From Stromatinia cepivora (taxonomy: Eukaryota > Ascomycota > Leotiomycetes > Helotiales > Sclerotiniaceae): a stretch of DNA of 64,000 nucleotides. Both the position numbers and the translations under genes were made by a program. Below, piece after piece: positions 33,817 to 45,100 of this stretch. Under the pieces are notes generated by a model. That model was not told where the DNA came from and ran no database searches. It was given only the letters and a program-made list of their open reading frames with translations. Every line of letters starts with the position of its first letter. The first letter of the stretch is position 1. The DNA is taken from NCBI GenBank assembly GCA_014898415.1, contig RCTD01000015.1, forward strand, positions 682,001 through 746,000, read 5' to 3'.

Positions 33817-35285
33817 ATGAAGGTATCAGTTGCACTTATTACGTCGTGTGCGGTTGCCCTTGTGAGAGGCCAAGCGGCCGGTTATGCACAGTGTAAGTAA
33901 GAATATCTGATACTGCTGTACTTCTGCTGATAATCTATAGGTGGAGGGCAGGGTTGGACAGGAGCAACAACTTGCGTGTCGGGGTTCACATGCGCCTATT
34001 CAAATGGCTACTACTCACAATGCTTGCCAGGCTCAGGTTAGCTGTTTCCCGGAGGTATTCTTTGGCATCTGCTAATGTGGCATCCAGGAGCCACAACTCT
34101 GACAACAAGCACTAAGGCTTCTTCTACGTCAACAACCAAGCCAGGCACTTCGACTACAAGCAAAGCCAGCGCCCCTGCGAGCACTGCTACAACCATAACT
34201 AGCTATGCTAAAGCTGTAGGCACTGTATTTCAAATCAATGGAAAGAAGACATACTTTGCAGGAACCAATTGTTATTGGTGTGGTTTCTTGACCAACAATG
34301 CAGATGTCGACTTGGTTATGTCTCATCTTGCTGCTGTAAGTGCATTAGTAGCCTGTTATTAACACTGTCTAACATGTTATAGTCTGGACTTAAAGTGCTT
34401 CGAGTCTGGGGCTTCAATGACGTCACAACAACACAAGGTTCTGGTAGCGTTTGGTATCAATCTTTCATCACAGGGCAATCACCAGTAATTAACACCGGTG
34501 CCAATGGTCTTCAGCGACTCGACTACGTAGTACAATCGGCTCAAGCTCATGGCATCAGTCTCATCATCAACTTTGTCAACAATTGGAACGATTACGGAGG
34601 AATGCAAGCATATGCTACATACTTTGGCATTACCTTGACAGATTGGTACACAAACGCAGCAGCTCAAGCGCAATACAAAGCATACATTGCTGCAGTAGTA
34701 GCTCGTTATAAGACCAACACCGCAATCTTCGCTTGGGAGCTTGCCAATGAACCTAGATGTTCTGGATGTGCTACTTCAGTCATCACAAACTGGGCAACAA
34801 ACATATCTCAATATATCAAATCTCTCGACCCTAACCATATGGTAACAGTGGGAGATGAAGGATTCGGTCTCACCGTAGCAAACGATACCTCCTACCCATT
34901 CACTTCAGGCCCTGGAACATGGTTCACCGATCTCCTTGCCATTCCTACCATTGATTTTGCTACCATCCATCTGTACCCAAGCTCATGGGGAGAGGTTGAT
35001 TCTTGGGGGTCTTCTTGGATCTCTAGTCATGCTAATGTCACTTCCGCTGCTGGTAAACCACTCGTTTTGGAAGAATATGGTGCAAACACTCATCTTAATG
35101 AATTGGCATGGCAAGGAACTGCTCTTAACACCGACACTGCTGGATCTATGTACTGGCAATATGGAGATACCCTTTCAACGGGAAAGACTTCGGATGATGG
35201 ATACACGATTTACTATGGAACAGACGAGTACACAACCTTGGTACTCAACAATGCCGCTGCTATGAACGCGAAAGCCGTTCCATAA
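33817..35285 (+). CDS. Secreted endo-beta-1,4-mannanase, CBM1 plus GH5_7
   Basis: Four exons, 33817-33892, 33941-34036, 34088-34335 and 34383-35285, give 440 aa. The signal peptide is [19 protein letters not shown] fungal cellulose-binding module (CBM1) follows, with GGQGWTG, FTCAY and YYSQCLPG. Then come a Thr/Ser-rich linker (about 60-95) and a GH5 catalytic barrel. Catalytic residues are the acid/base Glu in WELANEP (about residue 263) and the nucleophile in LVLEEYG (about 370). LRVWGFND and HLYPSSW are also typical of subfamily 7 mannanases. The enzyme should cut mannan and galactomannan in plant cell walls outside the cell, with the CBM1 anchoring it to cellulose. The length is normal for the family. 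Confidence 0.93.
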
Positions 35286-35618
35286 GGAGGTGCGATTTTA
35301 AAGGGTGTTGACGAATGGAATGGAAAGGAAAGGAAGAGGTGACTGTATATAGCTTTCTTAGTTGTAAATAAATATCACATACTGTCATTCTCATCCCACC
35401 ACTTCATATTAAAACTTTCTTTTAACAATGGTGACTGTATGGACTTATGGAACAACGTAAACTCCAACACAACGAATCCCCGCAATACCTCTTTGAATAG
35501 ATATCAACAATGAGATTATATAATTATAATGGAATGACCTGAAAGAGAGTGAATTGTGATTTTTGGAAATTGGAGGGCGTCGCACGATTCCCCTCATAAC
35601 CATACCAACACCGTATTT
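35286..35618. other. Convergent spacer after the mannanase
   Basis: The 3' sides of two convergent genes. It is AT-rich and no gene was seen. Confidence 0.55.
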
Positions 35619-36248
35619 TTATGCACAAGCCATCTCCCCCCTCCCAGGCCTAACCATCATACACTCGACAAAATCTCCCTTCCCCTCCACAGGAACCAGC
35701 AATCTCCCCCTCTCCTCAAAACCAAAATACTCATAAACCTCCTTCCCCGCCGGACTAGCCTCTAAATAAGTCTCCACGTCCTCCGCATCCGCCCTCTCCA
35801 ATCCCCACCTCATCAATTTTCCCGCTGCCCCTTTACCCTGCCATTCCGGCCTCGTTGCTATAATTTCCAAGTACCAATGTTTCCTCTCTTTCATAATTTC
35901 TCTGCGTTTCTCAATCAGTGTTCCAAAGAAATGGTTTGCAATTTCCACGTCACAGCCTTGAGGCCATTGAGGTAAGTCATTTATTGTGGCTACTGGGGCG
36001 GAGGTATCGTTCCATTTTGCGTAGGATATGATTTCTTGGGTTGGAGAGGAGGTATCGTATATACAGAGGAAATGGGATGAGGGGTCTTGGATTTCGGAAA
36101 GAATAGAGTTATGCCACCATGTCCAGGTAGCGGGCGTGGAGCGTGGGAAACAGAGGAGAGAAATCTCGTCATCGCTGAAGGCGGAGAAGTAAATGTTTGT
36201 TAGGTCTTTTGCATCGGAGGGGGTTGCGGGACGGAGTTTGAGATTCAT
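35619..36248 (-). CDS. GNAT-family N-acetyltransferase
   Basis: A single exon encodes 209 aa. The N-terminus LKLRPATPSDAKDLTNIYFSAF is the usual first strand and helix of GNAT enzymes. The acetyl-CoA binding motif A is visible as LEIIATRPEWQGKGAAGKLM (about 135-155, a Q-x-x-G-x-A-like turn). It is followed by LEASPAGKEVYEYFGFEE, the conserved end strand. The protein should transfer acetyl from acetyl-CoA to a small amine or protein; the substrate cannot be told. It is convergent with the mannanase and there is no sign of shared function. No introns or targeting signal were seen. Confidence 0.87.
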   Translation of the reverse strand: MNLKLRPATPSDAKDLTNIYFSAFSDDEISLLCFPRSTPATWTWWHNSILSEIQDPSSHFLCIYDTSSPTQEIISYAKWNDTSAPVATINDLPQWPQGCDVEIANHFFGTLIEKRREIMKERKHWYLEIIATRPEWQGKGAAGKLMRWGLERADAEDVETYLEASPAGKEVYEYFGFEERGRLLVPVEGKGDFVECMMVRPGRGEMACA

Positions 36249-36985
36249 GGTGGGCTTTGGGTTTGGAGGCTGGGATTGCGGGGTATGATTTTAAACTTGG
36301 GTTGTTTGTGAAGATTTGTTGGATTAGAGGGAGTGGGTGAGTAGGAATCGGTCTCGGATTTGAATCACAATCTCTTGAAAGATCTATTGTTCTTTTATGC
36401 AAATACTACCTGTATACCTGTATACCAAAGAAGGGAAGCGTTTCGCCGTCGTCGTTGACGGCGTGAGTCAGCTTCTATCTGCATCATGATTTGTCATCGC
36501 TAATGTTAGTTTCACCAAAGTGAAGGCTATATTCTACAGCATTTGTAAGACTTATCACTTCGTCAATATCTATATTCTCATCCAACATAAAAGTTAACAC
36601 ACTATTCATGATCCAGATTCGGATCTTTAAGTATATAGATTACTCTGATCCACAACACCACACAAAAAAAGACTGCGGGGCCCCATACTCACAGCTGACC
36701 TGCCATTTGCTGGCTAATAATAAGATGGCCCACAGACGTCCGAAGTCATATCGGAATTTTGCCTTCACATCCGGCTTATGTACCTAGGTATTAATTAGGC
36801 TTTTCTAATCGTTGGAGGGAAGTTATGTTCAGAGAGCTTGAGACCACGTTTCCTTTCTTCAATCTTATTATCCACTCTTTGACCACTCTTTATTTCTCGA
36901 TGTTTCATTCCAGCGAATGTTTACTTGGAGTAATCAATTTTGTTTGTTTTTTAATCCGTAGTCTTTCAAAAGAATTAAAGTCAAG
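36249..36985. other. Divergent spacer upstream of GNAT and secreted protein genes
   Basis: Should contain both promoters. The plus-strand side is pyrimidine-rich before the ATG at 36986. No specific motif was recognised. Confidence 0.5.
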
Positions 36986-37624
36986 ATGAAGCTTTCTTTT
37001 GCACTTGCTGTCTTATCTCCTCTCTTCTTTTCGGCATCTGCAAAAACAGTGCTTGATGTCGAACCAATATACATTGGCGATGTATTCTATCCACCTGCCA
37101 TGTACTTCCTAGCATGGACACCATCCACACCATCTGTGTCCAAAGAAGTAAGCCAATCATCAAAACCAACCACACCAGAATGGTGTCGCACCGCAATCGA
37201 CGTATCAGACAGCGCCAATTTCTCTATCGCGCATCCCCAATTCACACGTGGAAATCTCACAAATTTGAGATTTCAAAACTACTTCTCCGAGGATGCATAT
37301 ATCGAGAGAAATGGAAAGAGGTGGGGTGAATGTTATATCACACCTGAGAGTGGAGATATTGGGGGATGCGGAGAAGGAGATCGATGGGTTGGATGGGGAA
37401 AAAGGACCTGGAGTTGTTGGCCTGTTATTGAGGATATTACGCATCATCATATTATGGGACAGGAACAGCAAGAGGTGGATATTGGTACTATGATGAGTTT
37501 GAGTGTTGGGAGCGGATACACTGGAGCTATGGAACGTTCTGTACGGGCTCAAGAAACTGGAAGGCCGATAGGTAGTGAAGTTAAGGAGGCTTTCACGGCG
37601 GTTATGACGGGGTCAAATTATTAA
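36986..37624 (+). CDS. Small secreted protein with four cysteines
   Basis: A single exon encodes 212 aa. The signal peptide is MKLSFALAVLSPLFFSASA, with likely cleavage after ASA. The mature part has four Cys (EWCRT, GECYIT, GGCGEG, WSCWP), enough for two disulfides, and several N-glycosylation sequons (NFS, NLT). Aromatic-rich strands (RWVGWGKRTWSCWP) suggest a beta fold. I do not recognise the family. Size, signal peptide and lack of known domains fit a secreted candidate effector or surface protein. No homology was tested. Confidence 0.8.
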   Translation: MKLSFALAVLSPLFFSASAKTVLDVEPIYIGDVFYPPAMYFLAWTPSTPSVSKEVSQSSKPTTPEWCRTAIDVSDSANFSIAHPQFTRGNLTNLRFQNYFSEDAYIERNGKRWGECYITPESGDIGGCGEGDRWVGWGKRTWSCWPVIEDITHHHIMGQEQQEVDIGTMMSLSVGSGYTGAMERSVRAQETGRPIGSEVKEAFTAVMTGSNY

Positions 37625-37836
37625 TTGAGAGATAATTTCTTTCCCATTTCTTTGTACATGATTTCGCTTATCCTCTATCTCCTGAATCGATATTGGATTG
37701 CTGATTTTGGACGTGGTATTTGGAGTGTAACTTTTTGCCTATCTCCGCCACAACGCTGCTACTCTTCCTTTCAGCAGATATTCCACTTTTTCTGAGTATT
37801 TCCCGGGCCAAGTACAGCACCATCTGAGCTCTAGGT

Positions 37837-38667
37837 TTATACCGACCGTCTACGTCCCGCCGATCCTAGTATTCTTTGACGCAGGCTATCCGAGTATTCT
37901 CTACAGCTAACACAACCCAACTTTGTAACATCCAATCCTGTTTCCCTCCATATCATCTCGAGATATACTATAAGACGGGCTTTTGCATCTTCAGGGAGTT
38001 GGTCATACGCATTTTGGATATCAGTCATATGCTCTCTTTCATCTTCATCCGAGTATGCTCTGCAGCTAATACAACCCAGCATTTTTACATCCAATCCTGT
38101 TTCGAACCTTATTCTCTCGACGTGTGCTCTAAGGCGGGGCTTTGAAGAGACTTGCGCATACGCATTTCGAACGGCAGCACCATGAGTTCTTTCAACCCAA
38201 TCCCAGTGTTGTCTGCAGTCAGCACAACCAAGATCTTTTACATTCAAGCCTGTTTCGTACCATATCCAATTGATGTGTTCCATAAGTACAGCCCGTGTTT
38301 CGGGAGGAACTTGCGCGCACACTTTTTCAATATGATCATAATGTTCTCCTGCATTCTTAGTAACGGATATAAATTGTTCTTCTTCTTTTCCCTGGCGCAC
38401 TCCTTCATTGTACAGCCATTCAATAGCCCATTTGAGGAGAAAGGAAAAGATGATCATTGAACAGATGATTGTTGAATAAACTGTTCTACGATAGAACTTG
38501 TGATCGTCATCATCATGCTTGCAGTTAGTAAGGCACTCGAGATTCGGGTCTGCGGTGGCGTGGAATGTAGAGATGAAGTGTATCAGTTGCTGATCAAAGG
38601 TTGGGCTGATTCGGGTGCCACATTGATATAGATTGAGCGTCGGATCGGGTAGTGTTAGATTCGTCAT
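37837..38667 (-). CDS. Single-pass membrane protein with three CxxC repeats
   Basis: A single exon encodes 276 aa. Residues 1-60 are polar with two Cys (YQCGT, LECLTNC). One hydrophobic segment (TIICSMIIFSFLLKWAIEWL, about 65-85) follows. Then come three ~52-residue repeats, each with a basic/hydrophobic helix, ETGLxVxxLGC and CR: GCADCRQHW, GCISCRAYSD and GCVSCREYSD. Each C-x-x-C could bind a metal or form a redox pair. The last repeat is followed by a short basic end (GSAGRRRSV). No signal peptide is seen, so the topology is uncertain. I do not recognise the family. Confidence 0.8.
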   Translation of the reverse strand: MTNLTLPDPTLNLYQCGTRISPTFDQQLIHFISTFHATADPNLECLTNCKHDDDDHKFYRRTVYSTIICSMIIFSFLLKWAIEWLYNEGVRQGKEEEQFISVTKNAGEHYDHIEKVCAQVPPETRAVLMEHINWIWYETGLNVKDLGCADCRQHWDWVERTHGAAVRNAYAQVSSKPRLRAHVERIRFETGLDVKMLGCISCRAYSDEDEREHMTDIQNAYDQLPEDAKARLIVYLEMIWRETGLDVTKLGCVSCREYSDSLRQRILGSAGRRRSV

Positions 38668-39092
38668 AGTTGACTTGGTGATACTGTGGTATGAACCGCC
38701 TCTTTGTTTTGTTTTGCGTCGTGTGTAGTGATGATGATTATGATGTGGTTTTTATGGATGTTTCGATTCGTGTAATGATGGTTGGTTTTGTATTGATGAT
38801 TTGTGTAAGTATTTTAGTAGAGAACTCTGGAATTTTCAAATTTCAACCCGGTTGTTATGATGTAGTTCTGTTAGGGAAGTACGATGTGGACTACTCAAAA
38901 AACTTAATGAATATTGTCCTCTTTCATTCATTATATGTCAAGCACCGCTGACTCTAAATGAAATCAGATCAGAAAGAACTATCAACATCAAGTGGTTAAA
39001 CTTTATCATTTCTTTTCATAATTCAGTTCTCGCCAGTTAACTTCTTAATTGGCAATTAAACATGCATCAAGATAGTTTGATACCAGCTCCTC
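38668..39092. other. Spacer, nothing recognised
   Basis: AT-rich spacer between the CxxC-repeat gene and the hydrolase pseudogene. A plus-strand frame at 38691-38951 is Val/Met-rich and has no domain. Confidence 0.45.
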
Positions 39093-40550
39093 GTGCCTGC
39101 GCCACGTAAATCGCATGTGACCTTAATACAACATAATTACCGCAAGAAACGATGGTGTTTAATGGTGTTGCACGTTGTAAAGTCAGTGGCTGGTATGTGG
39201 TATACGACACCTTATTCCAAGGAAAAACATAAGAATAATCTTGTAGTGCTCCATTTTCATGGAGGCGCTTATGTTCTTGGGGCTGTAGACCATTAGACAT
39301 AGCTAGTTGGGGACCTACAAAAGTTTCCAGCTGAATTCCAAGACGCAGTCACCTCTTACAAGTATTTTCTCAATCTTGGTATTACTGTATACAATTATCT
39401 TCTCCGGAGATTCTGCATGTGGAACTCTAGCTTTTGCTTTATTGCGATATGTAACAAATGGTGATAATTTGCCCAGTCTTGATACCTTTCTTCTCTGGAG
39501 TCCATGGCTCGATCTTTCAGTGGATTGGGAGACATTTGCTACAGACAAATTTGGCCAGACTATTTGCGTCCCGCCATCCTGGGTCATTAGGCACTGCGTG
39601 TCTTCAGACCTGCATCTATTGACGTTGACAATCCGTATATCTCGCAATTAAGGGCTGTTTCGGCAACCATAATCTGTCGTTTTCCGTCGAATATTCCACT
39701 CCCTTTTCATATAACGGAATCTAATCTTTTAAGGATTCTTCAAAATATGGATAGATTTGAATTCTGCTATAGTCCTTTTCGTTTATATGATCTGCTATGA
39801 AATCCATCGAATTCATCGAATTTGAAAAGGAAATAGAGCGTATAAACAACGCACAAACCCAATAATTCATATACCATTATATAAATGATTAATTAAGCAA
39901 AAATAGGATTGACTTCAAATTAAAAATTACATACTTTTGAATCTTATTTCTGAACTTTATTTTACAATAAATTAAACTCCCTATACTTTCAGGATTTATT
40001 TATTGAAATTCTTCAAATTTCAAGGGCTAAAACTTATAATAACTTATAAAAAGAATGAATTTTGATAGAAAAAAAATAAAGATATCTTTTTAATATTTAT
40101 CGTTTTTAATCCGTATTTTATTTTTCCTATACAAATTTCATTATTTGATAAATTGAAAAACAAACAATTCAGCATATTTCCAAGCCTTATAAAATAATCC
40201 ATTAAACTATAAAAATATTATACAAAATCCGTTCTTTTACTATCGAATATATTTCACGAAAAAGGGAGGATTATTCGACAGATTATAGTTGCCGAAACAG
40301 CCCTAAGAGTCCCTTTCCCGTCAAGGCACCAATTTCCATTCAATATAGATCCAATGAAGCACTTGCGGTGATAGTAGAGCTTTCGTGAAAAGCATACTGA
40401 AAATTAAAGGAAATGTGATTGACGTGGTGGAAGTGCAGAATGCTCATCATGATGTATTTTTGATGGGTCAAGCTTTAGGCTGAGAGAAACAGGCTGTGGA
40501 TGCTATGGATGCAGCAAAAGAGTTTTTGGAAGCTCATGAGGTGGTTTGAA
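39093..40550 (+). pseudogene. Alpha/beta hydrolase (HSL-like) remnant split by a MITE
   Basis: Pieces in several frames follow the order of an alpha/beta-hydrolase-3 protein: VVLHFHGGAYVLGA (oxyanion HGG), FPAEFQDAVTSYKYFLNLGI, and FSGDSACGTLAFALLRYV, where the elbow GDSAG has become GDSAC. LLWSPWLDLS and DVDNPYISQLR follow, and after the insertion VEVQNAHHDVFLMGQALG with the region of the catalytic His. Stops occur after AVDH and after QALG, and the frame shifts before GDSAC. The MITE sits inside NPYISQLR/VPF, so it entered coding sequence. The gene is dead; the date relative to the insertion is unknown. Confidence 0.85.
39652..40303. mobile_element. Tourist/PIF-Harbinger-like MITE, 652 bp
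   Basis: Terminal inverted repeats of 28 bp begin GGGCTGTTTCGGCAAC and match with one mismatch (39652-39679 against 40276-40303). The element is flanked by a TAA target duplication at 39649-39651 and 40304-40306. A 3-bp TWA duplication and GGG-starting ends are typical of PIF/Harbinger elements and their Tourist MITEs. The interior is AT-rich without coding capacity, so the element is non-autonomous. It interrupts the hydrolase remnant. Confidence 0.88.
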
Positions 40551-40559
40551 AAGTCCAAA

Positions 40560-40804
40560 GCTATCTATTGTTCCTGGAAACTGGGTGTTACGAGTGCTGG
40601 GATGGGTAACCCCTTTGTTAGTTGACTTATTTGGTGCTTCTGGAGGGATGACAATATAGTTGTGGCTACGGTAATCATAAGTGATTGGATAGTTTATTAA
40701 CTAGAAAGACTCATAGTTGATCCTTAACGTCATTTTTCCTTCACACTAAGCAACCAAGGACTTATATATTCACTCAGTCATACAACATCTTTGTAACAGT
40801 GATC
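40560..40804. other. Short spacer between hydrolase remnant and mariner element
   Basis: No gene was recognised in this short piece. Confidence 0.4.
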
Positions 40805-40806
40805 TA

Positions 40807-42184
40807 CAGTAACCATACACTTATATTACCCCAAAACCTTAAAAACGCATAAATTTCGCGAATTGAATTTCAATTCTCTTTATTATTTATTCATCAATGA
40901 TATTACAATGTATTCCCAGAATCTTGAATATTGAAAGGGAACTAACTTTTAAACATTTTACTCCATATTTATATAGCAAAATTATTGGCAAAGTTTCCAA
41001 TAACTCTAATCCTTATTATATTGCAATTGATTTCAATTTCGAAATACAATTGTTTGTTATATTCTACAACAAAATGTATTATGTAATAAAGGAATGAATC
41101 TATCTTATACTTCTCGAATTAGATTTTATACAAAAAGAAAAGAATATATACTAATTCGATATATTCAATTATATCCAAAATCAATTTATATACAAATAAA
41201 AACAATTATAAGCTTTAAATATAATATCTTTATTATTAAAAAGATTTTGAAGATTTATGGAATCATCAATTGGAAATATAAAAAGCAGCCGGAACTTACC
41301 CAGGTATATACGCTCAAACGGCTTGTATAATATCTAGTATATAAAAGATTAATAATAAAGGAATGGGGATTAATTGTATAAAGCGACAAATACTTTATAA
41401 AGTAGGGGCGGAATAAAAAAGGAGAATAATATTTCCGTATTCCCGTTCAGAAATGAGAATCTAGAATGATTCAAATATATAGTACAAATAAGAATATAAA
41501 GATTATGATCTAAAAGGGCTTTTGGAATCTTGGGAAAAATAATCTATATATAATAAATAGAGATTTTGAAAATAAAAAATATAGATATAATATCAATTCA
41601 TATTTTGAGATCCTTAATATTGAAATAGATCCTGTTTTTGAAAAATTAGATCCAAGGTATGAATTTATATAAGATAATATTTCTATTCATTGTACTTACA
41701 AAATACAGAATTGGTTTCAAAAGAAAGGGATCCTAATATTGAAGGATTGACTTCTTTATTCTCCTGATTTCAATTCTATTGAATATATTTAATAGATTTT
41801 AAAAATAAAGTTATATAAGATATTTCCTAATATTATAATTAACAAAAACGAATCGGAATATACTAAATAGAGATTAGAGAATTGTTTACAAATAGTTTGG
41901 AATATATTAAATCAAGAATCATTCGATAAATTAGGAGCAAATATATCTGATAGAATTGAGGTCTATATTATAATAGAGGATTGATATACAAAATATTGAT
42001 TAATTATGAGGTGATAAGGATTTGAATTTTTTTTGGAGAATAATATAGATATAGAACTTCAATATATTCAAATTTTGGATTATAATAATTAATGGTTGAT
42101 TTTATAATTAAATTGAAAAATAGATGTTGAATATATAAAAAAACTGAAATTAGGTTGTGGGGTAATATAAATTGATTAGTACTG
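40807..42184 (+). mobile_element. RIP-decayed Tc1/mariner element, 1378 bp
   Basis: The ends begin CAGTA and are flanked by TA at 40805-40806 and 42185-42186. They form imperfect ~35-bp inverted repeats sharing TTATATTACCCCA-AACC. The interior plus strand encodes transposase fragments full of stops: YSPDFNSIEYI (the D-S-P-D-x-N-P-I-E motif of Tc1/mariner) and ISDRIE with YTKY near the end. The extreme AT content and many TAA/TAG codons fit repeat-induced point mutation. The element cannot make a working transposase. Confidence 0.85.
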
Positions 42185-42186
42185 TA

Positions 42187-45100
42187 GCCACGAAACAATG
42201 TTATATAAGCTTCACACCAAGACTCAACTTCCATCCCTTAATAGAGATTCGGGCATAAAATCTAGTGCAAGACAGGAGAGTGTTGAAAGCTTTATGCGCA
42301 AGAAAAAAACATGAGCCGTGTCTTATTGCTATCCAGCATTTAGTTAAAACGAATGATTGAATTAAAGCCAGCTTAATAAGGTGATAACAAAAGCAAAAGA
42401 CGTGGCAACGCAATAGTAACTATGACAATAAAGGTGTATTTCCTCAGGATAAAACTCAAAGGTTTTATGCCCCCTTGGATTTACGTATTCGTTCTTACTT
42501 TCAGAAGTAGAAGATTCTTTGCGTCCCACCAGAGCAGCCACACAGTCTTTGCCCTCACAAAAACGTTCATTAATGCTCGGTATCATTCTGTCGATCCAAA
42601 TATCTTCGCTGAGAGTGTCTTATATACCTCTCAAGCGGGATCGGCGATACTTCTCCCGTACTATATCACGCAGAGAAATGAGTTTCAGAGCTGTCAGTTA
42701 TCTTCAGCTTAGCCTATTTCACAACTACTGCATATCGATTTCTTGCCCCGCTACTGTATTTATCTCAAGACTTTTCTATCGCTAAAACGAGATGAGCTAG
42801 TGGTGCTTGGTGTCGCTTGCTGAGCGACTGTAACATTCAATGAAATTTATGACTTGAGAAGTATCTTCAAATCAGTGACGCTCAAGCTTAAGAAGTGGCG
42901 AATAAAACTCACATCTTTCATCACCTCCCGTTTTCTCTTTCGATGTAGAGTGCTCGTTCCACCATCCATATCCTCTTCCAATTTAGTCCACCCAAGTGCC
43001 ACGCTGCACATTCCCCCTCTAGCCCCAGAAAACAAAACCTTATATGTTGAAAAAAACACTCAGGAGATGTAGTCTGCAAAGTTGCCCTGCATCGACCGTT
43101 GCATTGAATATGCGCACGCATAGATTTGATGTACAAATTTCTGCACCACATCCTTGGCAGGGCCATGACTTTAAAGCTTCCCCACGCTCTTAGAAATCAC
43201 GAAAATTCCATCTCAAAAACCTTTCCGTGCTTTCTAGAAACCACTTCTTAATATCCTGCTTAAGACTTCCTATCTCCTTTCGATCCTCACATCTAATCTA
43301 ATATGCAAAACCTCAAGATCAACAACACAAGTACAGCCCCACTGCTAAAAAAAAAACATGATCTCAGCAATAACGATAGAAAATACTTCCGCCATTATCA
43401 TTTTCCCCGACAACAGTCAAGATACACAACAATCAAAACACATATCCCCACTCACGTGTATACTTTCGAACTCTCCAAATTTCTTCCAAACGCTCCCTCT
43501 ATATCTATACGCGCTTGATTTCCTCCAGATAGGTTATAGTTAACATTCACAGACAGCTTGGATATGGAAGCAAATATATATCCCAGAATCAAAAGAGAGA
43601 ATCTGGAATGGAAGTATCTCCTATTGATGAAATCAAAATTCACTCGAAGTTCATACGCATACCCGTTGAGTGTTCGAAAATGAAATCACGTCCATTAGGA
43701 GGTGATCAAAACCTCGATGAAATTCACCAGTTCCTCAAAAGTTCCTACATCAACATCACCATACTGTGTGGTAAATAGCATCAACTACTCCCAACCAAAG
43801 ATCCCCCCATGCTATCCCTATGTTCATCCACAAACTCGTCAGATCCTCACTCTACATCTATATAAACACCCCAGTAACCCAATGTCAAGCAAGAAAAGAC
43901 ACACAAAGAAGATGAAGAAGTGAAGCCTCAATGGTGCGGGAAGTCCGATTCGGGTATTTCTGGATATTGGGCTGTGACTGTAAACGATTGATATAAATCG
44001 AGTCCGGGAAGATAAAGCTTGAGGCCTAGAAGTTATAGTAAAAGTGGTGGATGAAGGAAAGAGATGATAATATTCCAAGTTCTTCGACAATAAATAAATT
44101 AGCGATAATGATGGATAGTGCAGGAGATTCCGGATGATAGTGGAAGATGCATATTTCAATCAGCTGCAAACCCTTCATCTGATATAAATTTCGAAACTAA
44201 CAATGCTGAACCTATTAACATCGACGTTTCCACATATGCTCGTTGTACCAATCTTCATTTTTATTTTACTTGCTGGAACTGAAGAAGTCAATATCTCAGC
44301 CTTGACGCAATGGAACTCCCAAATTATGATCTATCATACATACCACAAAATTCATACTAACTTGCAGATCCACTTCGTAGGGGCTAATTAAGTAATAAAG
44401 TTCATCATCTAACAAGGCCATCCAATCCCGCTCCCACTTACTCAGTCCCATACTTTACTCCCAATCCCCATATGCATAAACACCACACCACACAATTCCA
44501 ACCACCCAACCACCCAACCACCGCTGAATATATACAAACGAATGAACAAAGGGGATTTAATGTATCTTTTCTACTATACGCGAGCACGAAGAACTAATCT
44601 TATAATCTAGAAATATAAGAGTATGAGTTTTGAAGGGCATAAAGAATCGTATATTGGGAAGGGGAAGAGACGATAGTCCTTTTAGCAAAGATTTTCTGAC
44701 AGCAAGAGAGTCCGGCGACGGTAAGAAAGCTATTTCGGATAATAGTCTTCAGTCTCCCAGCCCAAAAGTCCGACCAAAGAATTCCGTTATAAATCCTCCA
44801 AAACGACAAATACTGCACTAAAAAATACTTGCTGCGCTTCACCAGACCCCATGCCGTCCTACAATCTGCGTTTATTCTTTCTTGCCGGATCAGTAGTTGT
44901 GCCACTCTGACTTCTTAAATAACCAACGTTGGAGAAGTTCTCGCGAGGTTACACGTGCAGCAAGTGAATCGAGAGTATTTAACCCCGCTTCCTCTACGCC
45001 CTACTAAGTTCCATCAAGTAAAATCTTTCTATAAGGTGCGGATGTATTCACCTCCACGCCAAATTCTGGGGGTAAGTGTGATTGGAGACTTGGTATTCTT

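Noticed and set aside
40640..40720. GTGGCTACGG as the left end of the mariner element
   Set aside because: The match to the right end is short; the better pair begins CAGTA at 40807 with a long shared TTATATTACCCCA and a TA duplication.
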